Of a stretch of DNA of 49,519 nucleotides, positions 38,514 through 47,485 are shown in pieces. Each line of letters opens with the position of its first letter. The stretch's first letter is position 1. The notes beneath the pieces are model-generated. The model saw nothing but the letters and a program-made list of their open reading frames with translations, was not told where the DNA came from and did no database searches. Source of the DNA: Sphingomonas sp. CCH10-B3 (GTDB lineage Bacteria > Pseudomonadota > Alphaproteobacteria > Sphingomonadales > Sphingomonadaceae); the NCBI RefSeq assembly GCF_001556185.1, contig NZ_LSIJ01000082.1, positions 1 to 49,519 of the forward strand, written 5' to 3'. Made by a program: the position numbers and the translations under genes.

Positions 38514-40271
38514 ATGGCCGACCCCCAATCCCCTTCAGGTGCAACGCCGACCGCCGCGCTGCCGATCCCCAGCCTTGAGGACATGCAGCATTGGACCTGG
38601 GTGATGGGCCGCGCGCAGCAGATGATGCTGGAGGCAGGCCTGCAGACGATCGAGGACACGCCCGCGATCCCGATCATCCCCGGCTTCACCGACCCGCGCA
38701 CACTGGAGCGCGCGCGCGATTTCTGGGCCGACAGCATGAAGATGTGGTCGCGCTTCCTTGCGCCCGAAGACGCCGTCGAGCCCGAGAATCCGGCGCACGC
38801 CAAGGACAAGAGGTTCAAGGATCCGGCGTGGCGCACCAACCCGGTTTTCGACTGGATCCGCCAGAGCTATCTGCTCGTCTCCGACCATCTCCAGCGCAGC
38901 ATCGACGAGATCGAGGGGATCGACGACAAGCAGCGCGAGAAACTGCGCTTTGCAACCCGCAACATCGTCGAGGCAATGAGCCCGAGCAATTTCCCGGCGA
39001 CCAATCCGCTGGTGCTCGAAAAGACGATCGAAACCGGCGGCGAAAATCTGCTGCACGGGCTGCAGCACATGCTCGCCGATCTGCGCAAGGGACAGCTGAC
39101 GCAGACCAGCGACGGCGTGTTCGAAGTCGGCCGCAACATCGCGACCACGCCCGGCAAGGTCGTCAAGCGCACGCCGCTTTACGAGCTGATCCAGTACAGC
39201 CCGACCACCGATCAGGTGGTCGAAACGCCGCTGGTGATCTTCCCGCCGTGGATCAACCGCTTCTACATCCTCGACCTGACGCCCGAGAAAAGCTTCATCA
39301 AATGGGCCGTCGATCAGGGGCTGACGGTGTTCATCGTGTCATGGCGGTCGGCCGACGCAACAATGAAGGACGTGACCTGGGACGATTATGTCGAACAGGG
39401 CCAGATCGACGCGATCGACACCGTCCGCGCGCTGCTGAAGGTCGATGCCGTCCACACCATCGGCTATTGCGTCGCGGGCACGACGCTGGCGGCGACGCTT
39501 GCCGTGCTGGCCGCGCGCGGCGATGCCGCCAAGGTCAAGAGCGCGACCTTCTTCACCGCGCAGGTCGATTTCAGCCGCGCCGGCGAATTGCTCAATTTCG
39601 TCGATGACGAGCAGATCAAGCTGATCGAGCAAGTGTCGCCCGAGGGGTTCCTCGACGGGCGCTATATGGCCGCGACCTTCAACCTGCTGCGCGGGCGCGA
39701 CCTGATCTGGAACTACGTCACCAATAATTATCTGCTCGGCCAGGATTATGTGCCGTTCGACCTGCTCCACTGGAACAGCGACACCACCAATCTGCCGAGC
39801 AAATGGCATCTGAGCTATTTGCGCGATCTCTACCGCGACAATCTGCTGGCGACGCCCGGCGCGCTCAGCGTTGCCGGCACACCGATCGACCTGACCAAGA
39901 TCGCCACGCCGAGCTATATTCAGGCAGGGCGCGAGGACCATATCGCGCCTGCCGAAAGCGTCTGGCAGATGACCAAGCACTTCGCGGGGCCGATCCGCTT
40001 CGTACTGGCGGGGTCAGGGCACATCGCCGGTGTGGTCAATCCACCGGCGGCGCAGAAATACCAATATTGGACCAATCCGGCGATCGACGGCACGCTGTCG
40101 GACTTCGTTGCGGGCGCGACCGAGACCAAGGGCAGCTGGTGGCCCGACTGGATCGAGTGGATCCGCGCGCAGGGCGAAAAACAGGTCGCCGCCAAGGGCG
40201 CGCGCGTGCCCGGCAAGGGCAAGCTGCCCGCGCTTGGCGAAGCGCCGGGCGACTATGTGAAGATGCGATAA
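38514..40271 (+). CDS. phaC: Class I poly(3-hydroxyalkanoate) synthase
   Basis: A 585-aa class I PHA synthase, which polymerises hydroxyacyl-CoA into storage polyester. The lipase-like box is GYCVAG with catalytic Cys319; the Asp is in QAGREDHIAPAES and the His in AGSGHIAGVVNPP. KFxDPAW-like KRFKDPAWRTNPVFDWI and SPSNFPATNP are family motifs. Length fits class I (about 590). The start is placed at 38514, with GAGGAC just before; the frame is open to 38376 but lacks family sequence there. A phasin gene follows 134 bases later. Confidence 0.96.
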   Translation: MADPQSPSGATPTAALPIPSLEDMQHWTWVMGRAQQMMLEAGLQTIEDTPAIPIIPGFTDPRTLERARDFWADSMKMWSRFLAPEDAVEPENPAHAKDKRFKDPAWRTNPVFDWIRQSYLLVSDHLQRSIDEIEGIDDKQREKLRFATRNIVEAMSPSNFPATNPLVLEKTIETGGENLLHGLQHMLADLRKGQLTQTSDGVFEVGRNIATTPGKVVKRTPLYELIQYSPTTDQVVETPLVIFPPWINRFYILDLTPEKSFIKWAVDQGLTVFIVSWRSADATMKDVTWDDYVEQGQIDAIDTVRALLKVDAVHTIGYCVAGTTLAATLAVLAARGDAAKVKSATFFTAQVDFSRAGELLNFVDDEQIKLIEQVSPEGFLDGRYMAATFNLLRGRDLIWNYVTNNYLLGQDYVPFDLLHWNSDTTNLPSKWHLSYLRDLYRDNLLATPGALSVAGTPIDLTKIATPSYIQAGREDHIAPAESVWQMTKHFAGPIRFVLAGSGHIAGVVNPPAAQKYQYWTNPAIDGTLSDFVAGATETKGSWWPDWIEWIRAQGEKQVAAKGARVPGKGKLPALGEAPGDYVKMR

Positions 40272-40324
40272 GCGTTTCGATTCAATATCCTACCGCAGTC
40301 CGCAACGGCTTGTGAATTTCATGT

Positions 40325-40380
40325 TGCAGCGCACAATAATCGCTTGATCTCCGCATTGCAGTGCATTATATTGCGCTGCA
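40325..40380 (+). promoter_or_regulatory. Phasin promoter with three TGCAGYGCA elements (PhaR-like operator)
   Basis: Promoter: TTGATC (40344-40349), 17-base spacer, TATATT (40367-40372). Three 9-base elements: TGCAGCGCA (40325-40333), TGCAGTGCA (40357-40365, in the spacer), and TGCGCTGCA (40372-40380, inverse of the first, over the end of the -10 and the start site). PhaR repressors of PHA genes in other alphaproteobacteria bind TGC/GCA dyads; placement suits repression. Ribosome binding site AGGAG follows at 40396. Confidence 0.6.
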
Positions 40381-40405
40381 GCAACGGAGTTATCAGGAGC
40401 GCCGC

Positions 40406-41227
40406 ATGGCCACCAAAGGTCCCAAAACAGGCACGCCGACCAAGTCGGTTGCGCCTGCTGTAAAGGCGGACGTCATCGCCGCCGAAGTCGCATCGCCTGC
40501 GCCCAAGACGGCGAAGGTTGCCAAGCCGGCGGTCCGCAAGGCCGCCAAGCCCGCCGTCGTCGTGCCGGAAGTCGTCGCTGCACCCGCCGCGGCTGCGCCT
40601 GCCACGATTGCTGACGTCACTCCGGTGGCGCCGACTGTCGCCGCTGCACCGGTGATCGAAACGCCGGCGCCCGAAACCGTCGTCGCGCCCGCGCCGGTGG
40701 CGCCGGTCGTCGCCCCCGACATTACCCCTGCCGTCGCGGCTGCCCCCGCAGCCAAGACGCCCACCCCCGCAAGCAAAAAGGCAAATATCATGGAAAACAC
40801 CCTGCACGCCGCTACCGAAAAGACTCAGGCTCTGTTCGTTGACATGAACGAGCGCACCAAGGCCGCCGTCGAAAAGAGCACCCAGCTGTTCGCCGACATG
40901 AACGAGCTCAGCAAGGGCAACGTCGACGCGCTGGTCGAATCGTCGAAGATCGCCGTCAAGGGCATCGAAACGATGGGCCAGGAAGCTGCCGACTACACCC
41001 GCAAGTCGTTCGAAGGCGCGACCGCCGCGATGCGCGACCTCGCCTCGGTCAAGACCCCGGCCGACTTCATGAAGCTGCAGAGCGACTTCGTCCGCACCGC
41101 GTTCGACAACCTCGTTGCCGAAACCTCGAAGAACACCGAAGCGATGCTCAAGCTCGCTGGCGACATCGCCCAGCCGATCTCGAACCGCGTTGCGGTTGCC
41201 GCCGAAAAGATCAAGGTCGGCGCGTAA
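40406..41227 (+). CDS. phaP: Phasin (PHA granule protein) with Ala/Pro/Lys-rich N-terminus
   Basis: A 273-aa phasin. Residues 1-128 are low-complexity, rich in Ala, Pro, Val and Lys (for example [13 protein letters not shown]). From about 129 comes a phasin_2-like helical domain: [42 protein letters not shown], and [22 protein letters not shown]. It should coat polyester granules made by PhaC. AGGAG lies 6 bases before the ATG. An in-frame ATG at 40790 (residue 129) with AAAAGG 7 bases before it could give a 145-aa form of ordinary phasin length. A terminator follows. Confidence 0.9.
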   Translation: MATKGPKTGTPTKSVAPAVKADVIAAEVASPAPKTAKVAKPAVRKAAKPAVVVPEVVAAPAAAAPATIADVTPVAPTVAAAPVIETPAPETVVAPAPVAPVVAPDITPAVAAAPAAKTPTPASKKANIMENTLHAATEKTQALFVDMNERTKAAVEKSTQLFADMNELSKGNVDALVESSKIAVKGIETMGQEAADYTRKSFEGATAAMRDLASVKTPADFMKLQSDFVRTAFDNLVAETSKNTEAMLKLAGDIAQPISNRVAVAAEKIKVGA

Positions 41228-41261
41228 ACCATCCGGCGCTTTGGCGTCGATTGACAATGCG

Positions 41262-41295
41262 AAGGGGCGGCGACCGCTGGGTTGCCGCCCCTTTT
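41262..41295 (+). terminator. Rho-independent terminator of the phasin gene
   Basis: AAGGGGCGGC (41262-41271) pairs perfectly with GCCGCCCCTT (41284-41293), 12-base loop, then TT and C. It starts 35 bases after the phasin stop. Confidence 0.8.
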
Positions 41296-41396
41296 CGTTA
41301 CGCTACGGCCTTTGGGTCAGGAATCGCGCCTGCAATGGCCGATCATATCGCTTCCCCCTTGCCGAAGCCCCCCGGCCTGCCATATTTTCACGACAC

Positions 41397-41750
41397 ATGA
41401 CCGACAGTTCAACTCTCCCCATCGCGATGGCCGAGCGCCGCGACGATGACGAAGGCACCGGCCTCGGCATCGCGACGCGCACGCGTGCGCGCACCAAGCG
41501 GCCGACGCCGTACCGCGTGCTGATGCTCAACGACGATTACACGCCGATGGAATTTGTGGTGCTGTGCCTGCAGCGCTTCTTCCGCATGAGCATCGAGGAA
41601 GCGACCCGGGTGATGCTCCACGTTCACCAAAAGGGCGTCGGCGTGTGCGGGGTCTTCACCTATGAAGTCGCCGAGACCAAAGTCAGCCAAGTGATGGACT
41701 TCGCCCGCCAGAACCAGCACCCCCTGCAGTGCACGCTCGAAAAGGCATGA
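41397..41750 (+). CDS. clpS: ATP-dependent Clp protease adaptor ClpS
   Basis: A 117-aa N-degron adaptor delivering substrates to Clp[24 protein letters not shown] has the conserved NDDxTPMEFV, and [25 protein letters not shown] follows. The N-terminal 35 residues are a charged extension. An ATG at 41427 (MAERRDD) is an alternative start. clpA is not in the window, though clpB is at the other end. Confidence 0.95.
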   Translation: MTDSSTLPIAMAERRDDDEGTGLGIATRTRARTKRPTPYRVLMLNDDYTPMEFVVLCLQRFFRMSIEEATRVMLHVHQKGVGVCGVFTYEVAETKVSQVMDFARQNQHPLQCTLEKA

Positions 41751-41772
41751 CACACGGCTAACCGCCGGATTG

Positions 41773-41810
41773 GGCGGCGCCTGGACGAGGGGGAGTGGCC
41801 AGGCGCCGCC
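41773..41810 (+). other. 12-bp GC-rich hairpin after clpS
   Basis: GGCGGCGCCTGG / CCAGGCGCCGCC, perfect stem, 14-base loop, no T tract, 23 bases after the clpS stop. A second 7-bp stem (CGTCGGT/ACCGACG) follows at 41819-41845. May end or stabilise the clpS transcript. The rest of the gap to 41953 shows nothing recognisable. Confidence 0.5.
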
Positions 41811-41953
41811 GCGCGTGGCGTCGGTAAAGGGGGCTGGAACCGACGACGTTGCCAATATAGGCGCGAATCAGGTCCTTTCGATGGCGACCGGCGATAATTT
41901 TATCGAAATCTTGCGCAAATGGTCGAGCTTGCTTGGACAGCGATTGCCCGGTC

Positions 41954-42994
41954 TCAGCGCCCGCGCGCCCTTAGCTGGCCGATCGCCGCCGACACCAGCA
42001 AGGATTCGGCCCCGGCATAGCCGAGGCCCAGATGGTCGGGCCGCACCGTCACGGCATCCGTCAGGCTGAGCCGCCCCGATCGCAATCCTGCGCGCCCGAT
42101 CCGCGCCCATAGCCGCGCGGTTTCCCAGCGGATCAGCTTGCGGTCATCGTGCGACGGCGCCTGTTCGGCCACGAACGCCGCTTGCAGCGCGATCAGCGTA
42201 TCGCCCAGCAGCGCCAGCGTCGCGCGGTCGGGCACCGGTGTGCGCTGCATCACATGGGCGACGACCAGCCGCGCGCGCGCAGGCGCGTCGTCACCGAACA
42301 CCCCGGCATAGCGCGTTGTCAACACATTGCTCGCGCTTGCCAGCATTGTATCGGTAAAGCGCTGCGACGCGCCGCCACCGTGGCTGCGATAGGTGAGCAG
42401 CGGCGTGTCGATCCGCGCAATGCGCCCGAGCGTGCGCAGCCGGTGGTAGAGATCGAAATCCTCGGCATAAAGCAGCTCGGGCCGCGTGAAGGGGTCGAGC
42501 TGGCGCGCGGCATCGGCCCGGATCATCACCGATGACCAGACCAGCGGATTCGAGATCCACAGCATCCAGTCGACCAGCGCGGGCGTCGTCACCGCCGGCA
42601 AGGTGGAGGGGCGGATGTCGCCATCGACCAGCACATCGGTCGCGCTCGCCACCAGCACGGTATCGCGATGGGCGTCCAGCCAGCGCACCTGTTCAGCGAA
42701 GCGGTTCGGCGCGCACAGATCGTCCTGGTCGAGCGCGGCGAGATAGCGTCCCCGCGCCGCCGCGACGGCGCGGTTGCGGGTACGCACCGGGCCCTGGTTC
42801 ACCTCGGCCTCGATCACCCGGAACCGCGGGTCGTCGATGGCGCGCAGCACATCGCGGGTGTTATCGGTTGAGCAATCGTCGACGATGACCACTTCGAAGT
42901 CGCCGAAGCTCTGCGCCTGCAGGCTTGCGATCGTCTCGCCAATCAGGGCCGCGCCATTATAGGCGGCCATGATCACCGAAACTGTCGGCGTCAT
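41954..42994 (-). CDS. Family 2 glycosyltransferase
   Basis: A 346-aa GT2 protein. VSVIMAAYNGAALIGETIASL starts the GT-A fold; EVVIVDDCSTDNT and ALDQDDLCAPN (DxD) are the nucleotide and metal motifs. LLYAEDFDLYHRLRTLG matches the acceptor-side ED motif. A helical tail of about 100 residues follows. No membrane segment. The ATG overlaps the stop of the fusion gene at 42991 (ATGA), so it is coupled to it. Donor and acceptor unknown. Confidence 0.88.
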   Translation of the reverse strand: MTPTVSVIMAAYNGAALIGETIASLQAQSFGDFEVVIVDDCSTDNTRDVLRAIDDPRFRVIEAEVNQGPVRTRNRAVAAARGRYLAALDQDDLCAPNRFAEQVRWLDAHRDTVLVASATDVLVDGDIRPSTLPAVTTPALVDWMLWISNPLVWSSVMIRADAARQLDPFTRPELLYAEDFDLYHRLRTLGRIARIDTPLLTYRSHGGGASQRFTDTMLASASNVLTTRYAGVFGDDAPARARLVVAHVMQRTPVPDRATLALLGDTLIALQAAFVAEQAPSHDDRKLIRWETARLWARIGRAGLRSGRLSLTDAVTVRPDHLGLGYAGAESLLVSAAIGQLRARGR

Positions 42995-45507
42995 GCGACG
43001 GCTCGCTTGGCCGAATCGAGCAGCTGATCGACGATCATCAGCCCGACGTCGTTCTGCCATTGCCACAGCCCGTTCGCCTGGCCGCGGAAGCTCGGCTCGC
43101 CGCCCAGCTTGCCCCATGGCACGAAGCCGGCGGCAAGGCCGATGCCATAGGCGCCCGCGACCGGCTGGCCATCCGCGCCCATGACCCGGCAATGACGGTC
43201 GACCATGGCCCCGCCACGATCCGCCGCCAGCGCGATCGGCCGCCCGGCGACATCGTTGAGGGCCAGCGCGCGCGGGCGATAGCCGAGCGCGGCGACGACC
43301 AGATCGACGTCCCGCAGGATCGCCTGCGCCTCGGCATCATCGTCGCCGCTAATCTGGTGCAGCCGCACGCGCGGCTCGGGCGTGCGACCGCCAACGGCCA
43401 GCATGCGCAGCACCAGCTCGCGCGCCTCGAGCCGGAAGCCGGCGAGGCGGTAGACGAAGCCCGACACCGGGCAAATGTCTTCGGGGCCGAAATCGGTGAA
43501 GCCATCTTCATGCGCAGCGGCGACCGACGGGTAGAAGGGGCGCAGCGGACGGCGGTGGAGCAAGGTAATGCCACCCGCGCCGAACGGCAGCGCCGGCACC
43601 GTCTTCAGCAGCAACGCGATCGTTGCGACGGCGCTGGTCGACCCGCCGATCACGGCGACGCGCGGCGCGCGCTTGCCGCTGAGCAGATCGGCGACCTTGG
43701 CCATGCCGCCAAGCCCGAGCGCTTCGTCCGACTGCATCAGCCGGTCGCCTGCCAGTGCGACCAGCGGCGCCCCGGCGACGCGCTGCGTGGCGATGCGATC
43801 GATTGGCTGATAGCCGCCGGTGGCGATCACGATCGATTCGCTAAGCTGCTCGAATTCGCGCCCGCTCGCCCGCGCGCGGATGCGCACGCGCCACAGCCCG
43901 TCGGCGGTGCGATCGGCGCCGAGCACTTCATGCCCCGTCAGCACCGACCCGCCATGCCGCTCGACGAGCGCACCGAGCTGTTCACCCGTCGCGCGCACCA
44001 GCGGCCCGGCATCGACCAGCGGCACGCCCATCGCATCAGTGAAGCGGCGGACGGTGCGCGCGGCGGGATGCTCCTCGATCGCGGCAAGCTCAGGCACCGG
44101 GTTGTCCTTGACCGCGCTCAGGAAAGTGGTCGCGGTGCTGTCCGACGTGATCGCGTAGCGGCCGAGTTGGCCTCGCCCGATCACATCATCGCGGTCGATC
44201 ATCACCAGCCCGGCGGCGAAATCGGCGAGGCGGCCATGCTTCGACGCCGCCGTCAGCACCGCGGTACCGGCCGGCCCCGCGCCGATCATCACCGTCCGCG
44301 CCACCGCAAAGCGCCGCGCGCGGGCGGGCAGCGTGGCGGGTCGCGATCCGCTCGCGCAGACATTCTTGAAACGCGTGGCAATTTCGACCGCGTCGGCGGG
44401 CGTCATCGCATCGGTGATCGGCAACGACACGACCCGCGCGGCAACCCGGTCGGCGACCGGCGTCGGTTCGATGATCGCGCTCGCCTTGAAGAATGGCTGT
44501 TCGGCAAGGTGCGGGCTGAAATATTGCCCCGCCTGCACGCCCTTTTCGCCCAGCGCCGCAAGAATGTCGGTGCGGCGGCGCGCGAGCGTTTCGGGCAACA
44601 GCACCGGCATGAACTGCATCGCGCGACGCTGGCCATAGGGGCGCTGGAGCTGGAAATCGCCGAGCGTGTCGCGATAGGCCGACTCGATTGCTGACCGGTT
44701 GGCGGCGATCGCTTCGAACTCGCCAAGCTTCAGCCGCGCGGCAAGGCCCAGCAATTCGGGCAGCTTGGCGTTGATGCCGGGCATCGCGGCGCTGCGGCTG
44801 CCCTGAAAGCCGAAATTCGCCATCGAGCGGATGGTGTCGATCAGCGCGACATTGCCCGAATGGACGAGCCCGCCCTCGGCAACCGCGAAGGTCTTGGTCG
44901 CATGCATCGAGAAGACGACCGCGAACGGCGCGTTTGCGCCAAAGCCGACCCCGGCATCGTCGAGCGTGCCGAGCGACGCGGCCGCGTCGATCACCACGCC
45001 GACATTGTAGCGCTGCTGCAGCCAGACATAGCGATCAAGGTCGATCGCATTGCCGAAGGTCGCATAGGGGACCAGCACCGACACGCGCTTGCCATAATGG
45101 TTGAGCAGCCGTTCCTCGGCGCGCGCACAGGCCGACCAGTCATCGGGATCGATGTCGCAAATAAGCGGAGTCAGCCCGGCCCACAGCGCTGCCTGCGCCG
45201 TAGCAGCAAAGGTGAAGCTCGGCACGATCGCGAGCGACCCCGGCTCGGGCAGCCAGCCCGCCGCCTGCCGGATCGCGAGCAGCAGGCCCAGCGTTGCGTT
45301 CGCAACCGTCATCGTCGCGCCGTGCCCGCCGAACAGCGCCTGCGTCACTTCGGCCTCGAAAGCGCGGACCTCGGGCCCGCTGTTGCTGTAGATGCCCGAA
45401 GCTTCGAGGCGCGCAAGGTCACCGGGATGCGCGCTCAGCCGGGGCGGTCGCGGTGCAATCAACGGATAGTCGGTCATCGTGTCGGCACTGCCTTCGCGGA
45501 AAGCCAT
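42991..45507 (-). CDS. Fusion: DegT/DnrJ/EryC1 aminotransferase + FAD/NAD(P) oxidoreductase
   Basis: An 838-aa two-domain protein. Residues about 20-385 form a DegT/DnrJ/EryC1/StrS sugar-type aminotransferase: the PLP-binding Asp174 in VVIDAAASLG, and Lys205 in SMHATKTFAVAEGG. After a short linker (386-403), residues about 404-838 are a flavoprotein: GxGxxG (VMIGAGPAG, 409-414), IVIATGGYQP (560s), a second nucleotide site VAVIGGSTSA (618-626), and VVAALGYRPRAL. This order (FAD fold, NAD(P) insertion, ALGY-like motif) recalls class B N-hydroxylating monooxygenases and related oxidoreductases. Both halves keep key residues, so both could be active. Start 45507, with an ATG at 45477 as an alternative. 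It is coupled to a GT2 downstream. A fusion of this kind was not recalled from described systems. Confidence 0.8.
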   Translation of the reverse strand: MAFREGSADTMTDYPLIAPRPPRLSAHPGDLARLEASGIYSNSGPEVRAFEAEVTQALFGGHGATMTVANATLGLLLAIRQAAGWLPEPGSLAIVPSFTFAATAQAALWAGLTPLICDIDPDDWSACARAEERLLNHYGKRVSVLVPYATFGNAIDLDRYVWLQQRYNVGVVIDAAASLGTLDDAGVGFGANAPFAVVFSMHATKTFAVAEGGLVHSGNVALIDTIRSMANFGFQGSRSAAMPGINAKLPELLGLAARLKLGEFEAIAANRSAIESAYRDTLGDFQLQRPYGQRRAMQFMPVLLPETLARRRTDILAALGEKGVQAGQYFSPHLAEQPFFKASAIIEPTPVADRVAARVVSLPITDAMTPADAVEIATRFKNVCASGSRPATLPARARRFAVARTVMIGAGPAGTAVLTAASKHGRLADFAAGLVMIDRDDVIGRGQLGRYAITSDSTATTFLSAVKDNPVPELAAIEEHPAARTVRRFTDAMGVPLVDAGPLVRATGEQLGALVERHGGSVLTGHEVLGADRTADGLWRVRIRARASGREFEQLSESIVIATGGYQPIDRIATQRVAGAPLVALAGDRLMQSDEALGLGGMAKVADLLSGKRAPRVAVIGGSTSAVATIALLLKTVPALPFGAGGITLLHRRPLRPFYPSVAAAHEDGFTDFGPEDICPVSGFVYRLAGFRLEARELVLRMLAVGGRTPEPRVRLHQISGDDDAEAQAILRDVDLVVAALGYRPRALALNDVAGRPIALAADRGGAMVDRHCRVMGADGQPVAGAYGIGLAAGFVPWGKLGGEPSFRGQANGLWQWQNDVGLMIVDQLLDSAKRAVA

Positions 45508-45575
45508 CGGAAATGGCCTGCAACGCTAGCGCCAAGGTGCCTAAAAAGCCGTTACGCCGGGCCGATTGTCAGTCC

Positions 45576-46679
45576 CTATCGCTGGTCACGCGCACCGCCA
45601 CCACGCATCACATAGTCGCGCGTTTCATAGGGCGGGGCGAGTGCTTCGACCCAGGCACCGTGGGCATGGGTGAGCGCCACAAGTTCCATCGGCGTCTCCC
45701 CCGGCCAGCCCTGCACCCTTACTTCGTGGCGGTGGAGGTCGCGGTTCGGCTCCATCATCACCCAGCCGAGCCGCCGCTCGGTCGTCGCCCGTGCCCCTGC
45801 CGCCGCCATCGCCGCGCGGATGCGGTCGCGGCCCTCGGGCGGCAGATATTGCCAGACCACCGAATGCATCAGCACCCGCGTCGTGCCCGCAGGCTGCGGT
45901 TGGGCCAGCCGCGCTTCGGCCCAGTCCGCCGCATCGCCCTGCTCGAGCCGCACGCCGTGGCGCCGTACCATCGCAATGGCGGTATCGATCCGCGCCTGCC
46001 GCTCGAGTGCATCGACCCAGACATAAGCGGCGAGGCGCTCGGCGGCGGCATCGTCGCTCAGGTCGACCGGCGCGATATCGACGCCGCGCACGCCGACGAT
46101 CTCGATCGGCGCGGCGGGCGGCGGCGGCCCGCGCCATTCGGCCGTGATCGTCAGTTCGGCCGGGTCCGGCCCCGCGCGCACGCCGCCGAGATCGAAGCCA
46201 TAGCGGTCGATCAACAGGTTGAGCCCGGCGCTCGACCCGATTTCGAGCAGCTCGACCCTCGGCCCGAACCGCTGCGCAAGATGGAGCAGCCCGGTCATCA
46301 GCCCTGCCGACCGCCCCGCTTCGTTGGTCTGCGGCGGCCCGGCGAGCCATGGCAGCAGCGCCGCGTCATGCGCGATCACGGCTGCCCCCAAGATCGCATC
46401 GACCTGTGCATCGTCGGTCACGTCGCCGCGAAACACCTGCGACAGCGCCGGATCGACGCCCGCGCGGTGCAGCGCATGCACCCCGCCGACCAGCCGCAGC
46501 ACCAGCGCGTCCGCCACCGGCTCGCCCGGCCAGTCGAGCACCGCACGCCCGGTCGCACTGTCGCGGTTCAGCACCCGCCCCAGTGACAGGCAGACGCGCG
46601 TCGTGATCGGCGCGGCCATTGCCCCGCTATATTCGGCCTGCACCACAAAGGATTGGCGGTTGGTGGCTTCGTCGGACAT
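45576..46679 (-). CDS. DUF2332 family protein
   Basis: A 367-aa DUF2332 protein of unknown function. [21 protein letters not shown] has a Gly-rich, methyltransferase-like motif I, and LEQGDAADW and [19 protein letters not shown] resemble Rossmann methyltransferase strands, so a SAM-binding fold is possible. Ends with [17 protein letters not shown]. The start at 46679 has GAGGGACC nearby. Divergent from hisG by 55 bases. Confidence 0.8.
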   Translation of the reverse strand: MSDEATNRQSFVVQAEYSGAMAAPITTRVCLSLGRVLNRDSATGRAVLDWPGEPVADALVLRLVGGVHALHRAGVDPALSQVFRGDVTDDAQVDAILGAAVIAHDAALLPWLAGPPQTNEAGRSAGLMTGLLHLAQRFGPRVELLEIGSSAGLNLLIDRYGFDLGGVRAGPDPAELTITAEWRGPPPPAAPIEIVGVRGVDIAPVDLSDDAAAERLAAYVWVDALERQARIDTAIAMVRRHGVRLEQGDAADWAEARLAQPQPAGTTRVLMHSVVWQYLPPEGRDRIRAAMAAAGARATTERRLGWVMMEPNRDLHRHEVRVQGWPGETPMELVALTHAHGAWVEALAPPYETRDYVMRGGGARDQR

Positions 46680-46734
46680 CCCTTGGTCCCTCTTGTTGCG
46701 CCGCCGCACGTCCCCAATTAAGGCCGCACGACTC

Positions 46735-47382
46735 ATGGCCGATCCGATCATCATCGCTGTACCCAAGGGCCGCATCCTCGGCGAGGCACTGCCGTTGCTC
46801 GCGCGGGTCGGGATCGTGCCCGAACCGGCCTTTGCCGACGAGGACTCGCGCGCGCTGCGCTTCACCACCAGCGATCCGGGCATCGAGCTGATCCGCGTGC
46901 GCGCGTTCGATGTGGCGACCTTCGTCGCGCATGGCGCCGCGCAACTGGGCATCGTCGGGTCGGACGTGCTGATGGAATTCGATTATTCGGAGCTTTACGC
47001 CCCCGTCGATCTCGGCATCGGCCGCTGCCGCGTGTCGGTGGCCGAGCCCGCCGCGATGGCGGCGCAGGACGATCCGCGTGGCTGGAGCCATGTTCGCGTC
47101 GCGACCAAATATCCGCACCTCACCAAGGCGCACTTCGCGGGGCGCGGCGTGCAGGCCGAATGCGTCAAGCTCAACGGCGCGATGGAACTGGCGCCGACCT
47201 TGGGCCTCGCCCCGCGCATCGTCGATCTGGTGAGCTCGGGGCGGACGCTCGCCGAAAACGGCCTCGTCGAAGTCGAGGTGATTGCCGAAGTGACGAGCCG
47301 CCTGATCGTCAACCGCGCCGCGTTCAAGACGCGCGAGCGCGTCGTGCCGCTGGTCGATGCGTTCCGGAGGGCGGTGGCGTGA
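46735..47382 (+). CDS. hisG: ATP phosphoribosyltransferase, short form (HisG)
   Basis: A 215-aa short-form HisG, the first enzyme of histidine synthesis (ATP + PRPP). [18 protein letters not shown] starts it; [12 protein letters not shown] and [14 protein letters not shown] are family signatures. The short form lacks the C-terminal regulatory domain and needs HisZ, which is not within this window. hisD follows 103 bases later, with a palindromic repeat between. Confidence 0.96.
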   Translation: MADPIIIAVPKGRILGEALPLLARVGIVPEPAFADEDSRALRFTTSDPGIELIRVRAFDVATFVAHGAAQLGIVGSDVLMEFDYSELYAPVDLGIGRCRVSVAEPAAMAAQDDPRGWSHVRVATKYPHLTKAHFAGRGVQAECVKLNGAMELAPTLGLAPRIVDLVSSGRTLAENGLVEVEVIAEVTSRLIVNRAAFKTRERVVPLVDAFRRAVA

Positions 47383-47395
47383 TTCTTGATCGAAA

Positions 47396-47472
47396 CCGTT
47401 CGTGTCGAGCGAAGTCGAGACACCAACCGACGTCCGTGTGGCCCGTCCCTCGACGTTGCTCGGGACGAACGG
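47396..47472. repeat. Paired palindromic extragenic repeat inside the his operon
   Basis: Left arm CCGTTCGTGTCGAGCGAAG from 47396; right arm ends CTCGGGACGAACGG at 47472 and is the inverse with some mismatches. Nearly the same as the repeat at 29677. It separates hisG and hisD, and the right arm ends just at the GGAGG ribosome binding site (47471-47475) of hisD. Confidence 0.88.
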
Positions 47473-47485
47473 AGGTGCTTTGGAC

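Noticed and set aside
41836..41850. GGAAC...CGTT as an EcfG-type general stress promoter
   Set aside because: The spacing is 7 bases rather than the 16-17 needed.
43060..44694. 544-codon plus-strand frame opposite the fusion gene
   Set aside because: Arg/His/Ala-rich shadow, no recognisable domain.
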